Shown: positions 19,001 to 27,300 of the stretch, piece after piece
Position numbering within the stretch: position 1 is the first letter of the stretch
Layout: each line of letters starts with the position of its first letter
Assembly: GCA_003249015.1 (NCBI GenBank)
Contig: QBLS01000021.1
Span: 17,785-81,784, forward strand
From: Pseudanabaena sp.
GTDB taxonomy: Bacteria; Cyanobacteriota; Cyanobacteriia; Pseudanabaenales; Pseudanabaenaceae
DNA: 64,000 bases
Reading direction: 5' to 3'
Notes under the pieces: model-generated
Told to the model about the DNA's origin: nothing
The model's input: only the letters and a program-made list of their open reading frames with translations
The model's database searches: none
Translations under genes and position numbers: made by a program

Positions 19001-20433
19001 GCTAGCTCTAAATTTGGCTGATCCTGAAGATGTTTAGATAAATTTTGGGTGGCACAATCTAGAGCCGTTAACGACTTGGCGGATAGTAGCAAAAGCTGAT
19101 GCGATCGCGAGCTTCGATTAGACAGATCGATTGGCGGTGCTTCTTCCACAATCACATGGGCATTAGTACCCCCTACGCCCAACGAACTGACCCCTGCCCG
19201 CCGAGGTATCCCATGAGGTGTTACCCATTCTCTGAGGTCAGTATTGACGTAAAAAGGAGTATTCGGAAAATCAATTTTAGGATTAGGTGTTTTGACATGG
19301 AGCGTGGGCGGAATCTTCTGATGTTTCAACGCTAAAACGGTCTTAATTAAACTGGCGACACCTGCTGCGGCATCTAAATGACCGATATTGCTCTTCAACG
19401 ACCCGATTGCACAGAATCCTCGTTTTTTGGTATAGCTCCGAAAAGCTTGAGTGAGCGCCATAATCTCTATGGGGTCGCCAATATTCGTCCCAGTACCATG
19501 CGCCTCAACATAGGTAATCGTCTCAGGATTGATATCAGCGATCGCCAATGCTTCGGCGATCGCCTCCGACTGACCATCGACACTAGGAGCCGCAAAACTT
19601 ACCTTTAGAGAGCCATCATTATTAATTGCTGAGCCTTTAATTACCGCCTCAATATGATCATGATCGGCGATCGCATCCTCTAAACGTTTAAGAACAACAA
19701 TTCCTACACCGCTACCAAAAATAGTACCTTGAGCATCGGCATCAAAAGCACGGCAATGTCCATCAGGAGAAGTAATTCCTCCCTCTCCATAGAGATAGCC
19801 AATGTGATGAGGAACCCTCACCGATACCCCACCTGCTAAAGCCATGTCACACTCCTCATTTAGCAAACTCTGACAAGCTAAATGAATAGCTACCATTGAA
19901 GTAGAACAAAAAGTTTGAATATATAAACTTGGTCCCTTAAGATTTAACTTATAGGAAGTTCCTGTCGCTAAAAAACCCCGACATCCACCATCTGTGATCT
20001 GCGCTTTTCCAATTTGAGCAAGATGATTAATTAGATAAGTGTTCTCAGAGGAGCCAGCATAAACACCAATCAAGCCAGCATAGCGTTCAGAATCATACCC
20101 TGCAATCTCCAGAGACTCCCATGCACATTCCAAAAACAAGCGGTTTTGCGGATCCATATATTCCGCTTCTCTTGGATTAACACCAAAGAAATTAGCATCA
20201 AATAAATCAAAATCATCTAAACTAGAAGCGGCTTTAACGTAGTTAGGATCGCTGAAGAGATTATATTCGACATTTGATAATACAAGCTCTTGTTCACTAA
20301 CTTGACTAATAGACTCTACGCCATTTTGCAGATTTTCCCAAAATTCAACCACTGAATTTGCTTTAGGAAATCGACCATTTACGGCAATAATCGCAATATC
20401 TAAACCAGTTGATTGGATTGGTTGATTTGGCAT
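16084..20433 (-). CDS. PKS module with degenerate, internally deleted AT: KS-AT0-KR-ACP
   Basis: A 1449-residue PKS, about 100 residues shorter than its sisters. The KS looks intact (Cys176 in QTFCSTS, EAHGTGT, GHLDAAAG), as do the KR (TGGLGRIG near 1045, Tyr1208 in YSAAN) and the ACP (Ser1362 in GGDSF). The acyltransferase starts normally with FSGQGSQY, but the nucleophile motif reads GYGIG: Gly626 replaces the serine. About 120 residues are then missing, including the whole ferredoxin-like part with the SHAFH histidine, before sequence resumes at SSDGIQQLL. The AT therefore cannot self-load its ACP by the normal mechanism. The frame is open and all other domains are kept, so this looks like a maintained gene and not a pseudogene. 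Malonyl must come from another AT, or the module only passes the chain on. The basic C-tail fits docking to the next KS. Confidence 0.95.
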   Translation of the reverse strand: MPNQPIQSTGLDIAIIAVNGRFPKANSVVEFWENLQNGVESISQVSEQELVLSNVEYNLFSDPNYVKAASSLDDFDLFDANFFGVNPREAEYMDPQNRLFLECAWESLEIAGYDSERYAGLIGVYAGSSENTYLINHLAQIGKAQITDGGCRGFLATGTSYKLNLKGPSLYIQTFCSTSMVAIHLACQSLLNEECDMALAGGVSVRVPHHIGYLYGEGGITSPDGHCRAFDADAQGTIFGSGVGIVVLKRLEDAIADHDHIEAVIKGSAINNDGSLKVSFAAPSVDGQSEAIAEALAIADINPETITYVEAHGTGTNIGDPIEIMALTQAFRSYTKKRGFCAIGSLKSNIGHLDAAAGVASLIKTVLALKHQKIPPTLHVKTPNPKIDFPNTPFYVNTDLREWVTPHGIPRRAGVSSLGVGGTNAHVIVEEAPPIDLSNRSSRSHQLLLLSAKSLTALDCATQNLSKHLQDQPNLELADIAFTLQMGRRTFGYRRMLVCQSAESAVRDLIAPEPSPTLTQFQDSQDRPIVFMFSGQGSQYVNMGKDLYQQEVVFRKHIDYCASYLYKLLGMDLRDVLYPSESNLAIAEQQLKQTPIALPAIFTISYAIAQLWMHWGIKPQAMIGYGIGKYVADCLSGVFSVDKALTLVTESDQLDYVIDSSDGIQQLLADPNSILLEIGVGNTLSSLLRSHPDRKNEHAILTSLPNQEDHQSDAGFVIKTLGQLWLSGATINWENFYEEEERYRVALPTYPFERQRFWIEGTNVLPQSNPTKNLRQSLSKNPDQTKWFYTSLWKQTVFPALEEYEIEADSQDLLKPCWLIFADGLGLSTKLAALLQQCDHGEIVTVNIGNNFGKVAENSYVINPQHGEDYGTLLNTLQAIGKQPTKILHLWNVWEHNSVHEEFVQAQSLGFYSLISISQTLDKHQVFDHPDQTLEMIVVSNNLHSILGNENICPAKATLLAPCKTIPQEYPHIQCRNIDITVTESEHWQSDRVLSQLSREITSINHDPIVAYRNYQRWTQSYEPIPIDRSKPSVPLRQNGIYLITGGLGRIGLVLAEYLARNFKAKLILIGRSPFPDRQEWERWLSTHTQEDPISQKIEKLRQLEKLGSEVLVMSVDITDKQQMQAALTQAELKLGNINGVIHGAGALQSAKFSQISAMETLDCEQQFQPKVYGLLVLEELLRDRHLDFWILMSSLAAILGGLGMTAYSAANIFMDSFVLAQNDPKWKSLNWDSWNIEEAKNASTSKGSSLLEFSMTATEGANAFEQVLSMTFMPQIAIAVADLPSRYKQWIQPKALLIEDSGSKAVEETSEKILYARPNLPTAYAMPSTQVEQIISTIWEELLGIKQIGMHDNFFSLGGDSFLLIQAKQKLQTALSRSIPTVDLFEYPTISSLATYLSQADTNQAVSSSAKTEKAPLKNISDRASKQRAAMEQEANQRLSQRRSKDNG

Positions 20434-20596
20434 AGAGCTTTTTACAATCTCTTTACAAGAAAATATTGCAGAATTACTTCTCTAATTACTTCAAGTTGAA
20501 TTGTCTGCTTAATACAACTGAATCATCTAAAATTTTCAACAACAACAGCGTAGCATTATTACTCCATATTATTACTCCTGAAAAGTAGTTTTTACA

Positions 20597-20627
20597 GACA
20601 AATATCCGCCAAATTGCGGATTATGTC
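20597..20627. other. Imperfect hairpin between thioesterase and PKS genes
   Basis: The 207-bp gap between the type II thioesterase gene and the downstream PKS gene holds an inverted repeat: GACA plus ATCCGC paired with GCGGAT plus TGTC around the loop CAAATT, with a small internal mismatch. Read on the - strand it is not followed by a T-run, so it is a weak terminator at best. It could act as an attenuator or RNA processing site. Nothing else is recognisable in this gap. Confidence 0.35.
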
Positions 20628-20640
20628 TTTATGACAACTG

Positions 20641-21411
20641 TTAAACATTCTTCACAAACTTCTGCGTAACCACATCCACAATAATCTCTAAGAGAGGACG
20701 AGGATTCTCCTTGAAAGTCATATGTCCACCAGACATCATAACCGTATCAAACTCTCCCGTTGTATATTGCCGCCATTGTTCCAAAAAACTTTGATTAACC
20801 AAAGGGTCATCATATCCACCTAAAGCCAAAATTGGACAGTTTACAAAAAAATCATCCCCTACTCCATAGGTTTCGTTAATAGTAAAGTCAGCTCTAACAA
20901 TAGGCAGAAACAATGACATTAATTCGGGGTTATCCAAAATTAGATTAGAGGTTCCTCCAATAAGCCGTAATTCCTCAATCAAAGCAGAGTCAGGTTGTAA
21001 ATGTAAAATTTTATCAAGAGAAATATGTGGGGCGCGACGACCAGAAACTATTAAATATTCAGGGTTTGGTAAATTATTTTGATAGAGTTGACGTACAAAT
21101 TCAAAAGCGAGCAAAGCCCCTACGCTATGACCGAACACAGCAAATGGGAGATCCTTAATGTATGGAAGAATACCTGCAATCAACTCGGACATTAATAGGG
21201 TCATATTACTAAAAGCGACTTCTTTAAAACGTGTTTCTCGTCCTGGCAATTGAATTGCACTCACCACTAGACTGGATGGCAAATACTTTGACCAGTTATT
21301 AAAGATTGAGGCTCCACAACCTCCCGGAGGGAAACAAATTAAATTTAATAATGCTGAATTATTTGGTTTTGGTTGCAATATCCAAGAATTATTAATTTTT
21401 TGATCAGACAT
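20641..21411 (-). CDS. Type II (editing) thioesterase, GrsT-like
   Basis: A 256-residue stand-alone alpha/beta hydrolase of the kind that removes aberrant acyl groups from carrier proteins in NRPS/PKS lines. The nucleophile is Ser96 in FGHSVGALLAFE. The oxyanion region LICFPPGGCGAS lies near the N-terminus, a candidate Asp is in GGYDDPLV, and the catalytic His is in SGGHMTF near the C-terminus. It is the first gene of the - strand group, upstream of the PKS with the ruined AT and divergent from the oxygenase gene. Housekeeping of stalled thioesters is the family role; supporting the AT-less module by clearing mis-primed ACP is only a guess. Confidence 0.93.
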   Translation of the reverse strand: MSDQKINNSWILQPKPNNSALLNLICFPPGGCGASIFNNWSKYLPSSLVVSAIQLPGRETRFKEVAFSNMTLLMSELIAGILPYIKDLPFAVFGHSVGALLAFEFVRQLYQNNLPNPEYLIVSGRRAPHISLDKILHLQPDSALIEELRLIGGTSNLILDNPELMSLFLPIVRADFTINETYGVGDDFFVNCPILALGGYDDPLVNQSFLEQWRQYTTGEFDTVMMSGGHMTFKENPRPLLEIIVDVVTQKFVKNV

Positions 21412-21622
21412 AGATAAATGTTGGATTTCCTAAATTAAAATTGTAAACTATAATAATTATTCAGTATCACTATGACTAAAAACTAGTAATCTTGACAACC
21501 CTAACGAGCACCTACAACATCAACCTAAAGACTTCTATTTTTGCGAAATTATAGAAAGTTCAACCATATACTTTATAAAAATTATCATTTCTTAAACCTT
21601 ACACCAACTCCCTACATTTACT
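21412..21622. promoter_or_regulatory. Divergent intergenic region, likely bidirectional promoter
   Basis: This 211-bp gap separates the start codons of the type II thioesterase (-) and the PhyH oxygenase (+), so it must carry promoters for the two halves of the locus unless transcription enters from elsewhere. On the + strand there is TTGACA at 21492-21497, followed 15 bp later by TACAAC, a weak -35/-10 pair. An AT-rich TATAAA lies near 21572. No clear operator palindrome is visible. The transcript layout is inferred from gene orientation. Confidence 0.4.
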
Positions 21623-22645
21623 ATGCTAGCTAACAGACTAAGCATTCTATCTAGAGATTACAAAGATTTAGAATCTAAGGGTTATGTGATCATCCCTTCT
21701 TTTTTGTCATCAGAAGAATTAGAAATATTTAGGAAGGATATTTCTGCTCAAGCCTGCCAAGGAGCAACCCAAAATCAGAACTATCGATTAGGGGCAATAT
21801 CACAGGAAACCTTAGACAAATTTACCAGCAAGTTTAATGAGGTTAGCAATGGTGTTAGATCACAAACTAATATACAAGCGGATTTACTAATAGGTGGTGC
21901 TTACTTTTCTACGGAGGGCAATCAATCCTTCAGATGGCATCAAGATCACGAGAGTTATTACCTTACTCAAAACCATTATCACTATCTAAATCTATATATG
22001 CCAATTATTAAGCCAGATGTCGACAAATCAAATTTGTGCATTGTTCCTTTTGATCGTTTACTGGCAAGAAGTCCAAAAATATATAAACAGATTTTGAACA
22101 GAGGTGCGACCCGCTATCGAGTAGAAAAGCACAAAACTATAATTTACAATGATAACGATGGCGGTAAATTAGGAACACTAGACTACAGTATTGAAGATAT
22201 AGCTAAAACTCCTTACTTAAATGCTGGCGATCTACTTTTAATCAGGGGAGATGTAATCCACAGGACTCAAGATGCAGACACCTTACGCACTGCACTGTCC
22301 ATCCGCATAACTAGTAGTGAGGATAAAATTGTTAAAGCTAAGCTAGTTCAAGGAGGATTGAGAAAGTTCAACATGATGTTGAATAATATAGCCAACTATC
22401 AAGTTATATTCGCTTACCTTGATCATCATAAACTTAGGCAATTTAATATTAATGGGAAGGATGCCAAACAGTTTATTGAGTTTAGCAAAACATTCTCTCA
22501 GGAACAGTGGATGACCAAGAGACAATTTTTTAGATATCTCATTTGGCAAAAAATTAAAGCTAGGTTATTTATAAACGCAGGTTTTATCGCTTTGTATTAT
22601 CTTGCTTCAAAGTTAAAATCACGTCTGCTAAAGCTTTTTCGGTAG
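21623..22645 (+). CDS. PhyH-type Fe(II)/2-oxoglutarate oxygenase
   Basis: A 340-residue protein of the phytanoyl-CoA dioxygenase family. The metal triad is visible as His106 and Asp108 in WHQDHE and a distal His213 in RGDVIHRT. Arg222 in LRTALSIRI is placed to bind 2-oxoglutarate. Members of this family hydroxylate amino acids, acyl chains or carrier-bound intermediates in many natural-product pathways. The last ~45 residues are basic and hydrophobic (RLFINAGFIALYYLASKLKSRLL), which may tether it to a membrane. Its place between the two synthetase halves suggests it tailors the product, for example by hydroxylating Val, Ile or the starter. Substrate unknown. Confidence 0.88.
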   Translation: MLANRLSILSRDYKDLESKGYVIIPSFLSSEELEIFRKDISAQACQGATQNQNYRLGAISQETLDKFTSKFNEVSNGVRSQTNIQADLLIGGAYFSTEGNQSFRWHQDHESYYLTQNHYHYLNLYMPIIKPDVDKSNLCIVPFDRLLARSPKIYKQILNRGATRYRVEKHKTIIYNDNDGGKLGTLDYSIEDIAKTPYLNAGDLLLIRGDVIHRTQDADTLRTALSIRITSSEDKIVKAKLVQGGLRKFNMMLNNIANYQVIFAYLDHHKLRQFNINGKDAKQFIEFSKTFSQEQWMTKRQFFRYLIWQKIKARLFINAGFIALYYLASKLKSRLLKLFR

Positions 22646-22769
22646 TCCTATAGATGTAATGAGATGACTCATGAAGCAAAAATATTACCTCTTCAATAGC
22701 CTTACTTTTCTAGCAATACCACTTTTTTAAGGTTTATTCTAAAACGTCACTATAGGAACTTCTAAAAAT

Positions 22770-24236
22770 ATGAGCTTTAATCCATTTCCCGTAATATTCA
22801 ACAAGATCCCCCCCCTGTATGAATCCTCCAAAGCTACTGATAAAACATTTAAAAGATCCTTTAAAAAGCGCAGCTATTTAGATAAGCCAGAAGTAAAAGT
22901 CCGCCTAGTTCTTGACTTAGCTCCTGCAAACATTTCAAATTTTGACCAACCTAAGGCTAAAAGAAATAATCAGTCTAATACTAATGATACTACTGATATA
23001 GTTCTGTCTACTCAGAATATATTGGCTGCTCCAATACAAGTCTCTAGTTCTTTAGTTAATACCACAGTTTTTCCTACACAAAACCAGTCTAAGCTAGTCA
23101 CTCCTGTTACACCTTCTATCTCTCAGAATAACGCTCCTTTTAGTAAGCTATATATTTTTGGCGATAGCCTCTCCGATCAAGGCAATATTTTTAACATTAC
23201 CAAGTTTGCCAATAGTCTGGTTTCAGGGATTCCGCTCGTGCCAAATTCTCCCTATTTTGAAGGACGATTTAGTAATGGACCTCTTTGGACTGACTATCTT
23301 TCCGCAGGTTTAGGATTGCCTATACAGATATCTACGAAACTGAGTGTATTTTCCCCTTCACTACCGATTTCTTCACCATTGGCATTGGTTAATAGCGATT
23401 TAAGGGTCAGTCCATTTTTTAATGGTGCTACTACTACCCAAAGCGTTAACTTTGCCTTTGGCGGTGCTCAGACTGGCGTTACTAGTGGGCTAACAGGCAC
23501 ATTTAGCAGCTTAATTCCTGGTTTGCTTCAGCAAGTATCATGGTTTATAGACGATCACCTTAGTATTAATAAAACTGCTGACCCTAACGCTCTATATGTC
23601 GTTTTTGCAGGTGGTAATGACTATTTAGATTCTAGTAATGCCTTACAACCAAATCAATCGATTAGTAATATCGCCTTGTCGATCGCTGTACTCTACAGTC
23701 AAGGGGCGCGTAACTTCCTGATTCCCAATTTACCTGATTTAGGAATTACCCCACGAGCATTAAAAGGTGGAATAGAAGTTGAGACCAGACTCAGTAATCT
23801 AACGATCGCGCACAATATATTACTTAATGAGGCGATCGCAGGTCTGGAGAATCTACTACCCCAAAGCAATTTTATTCCTCTAGACTTCTATGGATTACTC
23901 AACAATGTAGTAGCAAATCCTACTCAGTTGGGTATTACCAATGTTACTGAGCCTAGCTTTGACGCTAAAACAGGTGTCATAGTTGGCGATCCCAATACTC
24001 ATCTTTTCTGGGATGAAATCCATCCCACCGCCATTGGGCACTTTAGCTTAGGCATTAATTCACTTGTATCATTGATAAATGATGCTGCACAAGTTAACCG
24101 TCTCAATACATCTTATTCAGCATTGGCTTCCCTAGGTAACCAATCCAATCTTGTCAAAAATGCTTTACTGCCTGATATGTTTACATCTATCTTCAATGAA
24201 GCATTAAATTTTGTAGGAATTCCAAATCAAAATTAA
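22770..24236 (+). CDS. GDSL/SGNH-family esterase or lipase
   Basis: A 488-residue hydrolase of the plant/bacterial GDSL type. Block I is FGDSLSDQGN with Ser133. The block II glycine is in NFAFGGAQTG, the block III Asn in FAGGNDY, and block V is DEIHPTAIGH with Asp415 and His418, so the catalytic set is complete. The first ~130 residues are basic then Ser/Thr/Gln-rich and match no domain I know; no clear signal peptide is seen. Such enzymes cut or transfer acyl esters. In this locus it could deacylate or acylate the product or confer self-resistance, but it could equally be an unrelated lipase. It sits in the same direction as the loading protein gene, 81 bp upstream. Confidence 0.88.
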   Translation: MSFNPFPVIFNKIPPLYESSKATDKTFKRSFKKRSYLDKPEVKVRLVLDLAPANISNFDQPKAKRNNQSNTNDTTDIVLSTQNILAAPIQVSSSLVNTTVFPTQNQSKLVTPVTPSISQNNAPFSKLYIFGDSLSDQGNIFNITKFANSLVSGIPLVPNSPYFEGRFSNGPLWTDYLSAGLGLPIQISTKLSVFSPSLPISSPLALVNSDLRVSPFFNGATTTQSVNFAFGGAQTGVTSGLTGTFSSLIPGLLQQVSWFIDDHLSINKTADPNALYVVFAGGNDYLDSSNALQPNQSISNIALSIAVLYSQGARNFLIPNLPDLGITPRALKGGIEVETRLSNLTIAHNILLNEAIAGLENLLPQSNFIPLDFYGLLNNVVANPTQLGITNVTEPSFDAKTGVIVGDPNTHLFWDEIHPTAIGHFSLGINSLVSLINDAAQVNRLNTSYSALASLGNQSNLVKNALLPDMFTSIFNEALNFVGIPNQN

Positions 24237-24317
24237 AGTATGTTACATCCAGACCTAGTAAAGCTTTAGTAAATCTATTTTAAAAAGTTTATTCTTTCTC
24301 AAATTAGGGTTTTTAAC

Positions 24318-27300
24318 ATGTTCGATTTAAAAGAGAAGCAACCATCTACTAGTCTTTCTATAGACCAATTGAGGGCTTGTTTGGGAGCAGTTGAAACAGC
24401 TTTGATGCTTGAGCCTACAATAAGAGCGGCAATTGTGCGATTGAGACAAGATAGACTAGTAGCCTATGTGGTAACAGCATCACAATTATTTGATGCTACA
24501 GAAATTCATCAACATTTACAGAATATAATACCTTTAGAATGGACTCCCCATATTTTTATTCCTCTAGTAACCTTACCATTTGACTTGAGGGGAGAACTAG
24601 ACGAATTAGCATTGTCAAATATTCCTGTAATTGATCATCACCTTACTACTCAATGGGAAGATGAAATAAGACAACAGCCTGAGGTAGAAAAGGTGGCTGT
24701 AGTGGTTAGCGATCGCCCTAACCCCACCCTTCATCTTCATCTATCGGATTTGTTGCCTAACTGGGTTAATTCTTCAAATACTAATACTAAAAATCAAATT
24801 GAGCCAATCTCAGATAGTTTGGGAATATCTACAGAGATTAAAAGCGATCGCTTGGCAATTAGTCATGGTGAACCATTGCAGTTCGCTCCAGATAGCCCTT
24901 TAACCCTAACAGAAGCTCTAAAACAAGCTGCCAGCAAACATCCTGACAAGGGAATAATTTATATTGCTGATGACGGAACTAAAACACAGCAAACCTATGT
25001 AGAGTTAATGTTTCAGGCTCAATCGGTAATGTCAGGATTGAGACAACTTGGCTTACAGCCACAAGATAAGGTTATTTTTCAATTAAAAAACAACTCTGAT
25101 TTTTTAGCTGCTTTTTGGGGTTGTATTTTAGGCGGATTTATTCCAGTTCCTTTGTCTGTTGCTTCCAATTATCAAGAATTGAATAACAACGTTAAGAAGC
25201 TTTACTACACATGGGAATTGCTCGATCGGCCAATTGTTTTGACTAGCGAACATTTGGTGTCTGATATCAAATCCATAGCTAATTTTTATTCCATAGATGA
25301 TATGAAAATTAGTAGTATTGAGGCTCTTCTTGAGCATCCACCTGATTTAAGTTGTCATAATAGTCAACCTGATGACTTGGCAATGTTGCTATTGACTTCT
25401 GGCAGTACAGGTATCCCCAAAGCAGTCATGCAGAATCACAGTAGCATCATAGCCCAAGCCCAAACTACGATTCAAATGAATGGATTTTCCAATCAAGACA
25501 TTTATTTGAACTGGATGCCATTAGATCATGTAGGAGGAATTATCTTTGCTCATTGTAATGCTGTTTACATTTCCTGCCAACAAGTACACATATCAACTGA
25601 TTTTATTTTGAACTCGCCTTTAAGGTGGCTCGATTTGATGTCCTCCTACAAAGCAACAATAACTTGGGCTCCTAATTTTGCTTATAATCTAGTCAATAAT
25701 TGTATTCATGAAACTGATGGGACTCATCAACGAGATTGGAATTTGTCGTCAATGCGATATGTTTTAAGCGCTGGCGAAGCAATCGTACCGAGAGTAGCAA
25801 CGCAATTTTTGCAGCTGTTAAAGCCCTATGGAATTCCTGAAACAGCGTTGCATTCTGCATGGGGTATGGCAGAAACCTGTTCAGGAGCATTTTATTCAGA
25901 CCGTTTTTTGGATGCATCAAATAGTGATGATGAGACTTTTGCAGAAGTTGGTCCGCCTGTACCAGCATTTTCGGTGCGAATTGTTAATCCCAAAGGTGAG
26001 CTAGTCTGTGAAGGAGTTATAGGACTAGTTCAAGTACGTGGAGCGATAGTGACCGTTGGATACTATCGCAATCCATCCGCTAATCAAGAAGCTTTTACCG
26101 CCGATGGTTGGTTTAACACTGGTGACTTAGGAATGTTACGAGCAGGTCGTCTCACCATCACAGGTCGTCAAAAAGATGTAATCATTATTAATGGCACTAA
26201 CTACTACAGTCATGAGATAGAAGCAATTGTTGAAGACCTGAAAGGTGTTGCTCCTTCCTATACAGCTGCCGTAGGTGTCAGAGATGGTTATGATACTGAT
26301 CGCCTAGTAATTTTCTTTAGTGCGATCGCTCTCAATGAAATAGCTATTGTTAAGTTAATTCAATCAATTCGCGAACGAATATTGCAATCATCAGGTATTT
26401 ATCCAGATTATGTAATCCCTATTGAATCGACAAAAGTTCCAAAAACCGCGATTGGCAAAATCCAGCGATCGCAGCTTAAGCAACAATTTGAAGCTGGTGA
26501 ATTTAATCATATAATTAAGAAGTTTGATATTCTAGCAGCCAATGGCAATACCATTCCTGACTGGTTCTTTAGCAAGGTTTGGTATCGTCAGGAGAATATA
26601 TGTTCTATAATTCCACCTATCACTGGGATAGTATTAATTCTTTTAGATCGGAGGGGACTTGGTGAGTCCATTGCTCATACTCTCATCTCTGAAGGTCAAA
26701 CCTGCATCAGAGTCGCAATCGGTAGGGAGTTTACCAAATTTAGCTCTCAGCACTACGAGATCGCACCTAACAATGCTAATCACTACCTTCAATTGCTGGA
26801 TAGCATAGCCAAGGATAATTTAACTCTGACAGATATTCTGCATCTATGGACTTATGACGAATCTAACGGAAGTATATTAAGTGTAGAAGAGCTAGAGCGA
26901 TCGCAAGAATATGGACTGTATAGCTTACTGTTCTTGGTGCAAGCACTTGTGCAAATGACTGATCAAGCACCGATTAAACTACGAGTTGTTTCTAGTAACG
27001 CTCAAGCAGTAATAGATAATGAAGCGATCGCCTATGAAAAGACCCCATTACTTGGTATTACCAAAGCAATTCCTGCCGAACTACCTTGGCTCAATTGTCA
27101 GCATATTGACCTGTCTCATTCGGGCGAAAGCCTATCAAACCATACAGCCTTTATTCTTCAAGAATTTTCGACATTATCCAAAGAGACAGAGATTAGTTAC
27201 CGCGATGGACAAAGATTTGTAAGTAGATTAGCCAGAGTTGATTTTTCACAATTGCCAAAGCAAGAAATTCCTTTTAAACAGGGTGGAACTTATTTACTAA

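Noticed and set aside
16084..20433. Trans-AT polyketide synthase system
   Set aside because: The other four PKS modules carry intact cis ATs and the defect here is a decayed AT; no stand-alone AT gene is in the window.
16084..20433. The AT-defective PKS gene as a pseudogene
   Set aside because: The frame is open over 1449 codons, KS, KR and ACP catalytic residues are kept, and start and stop are coupled to neighbours.
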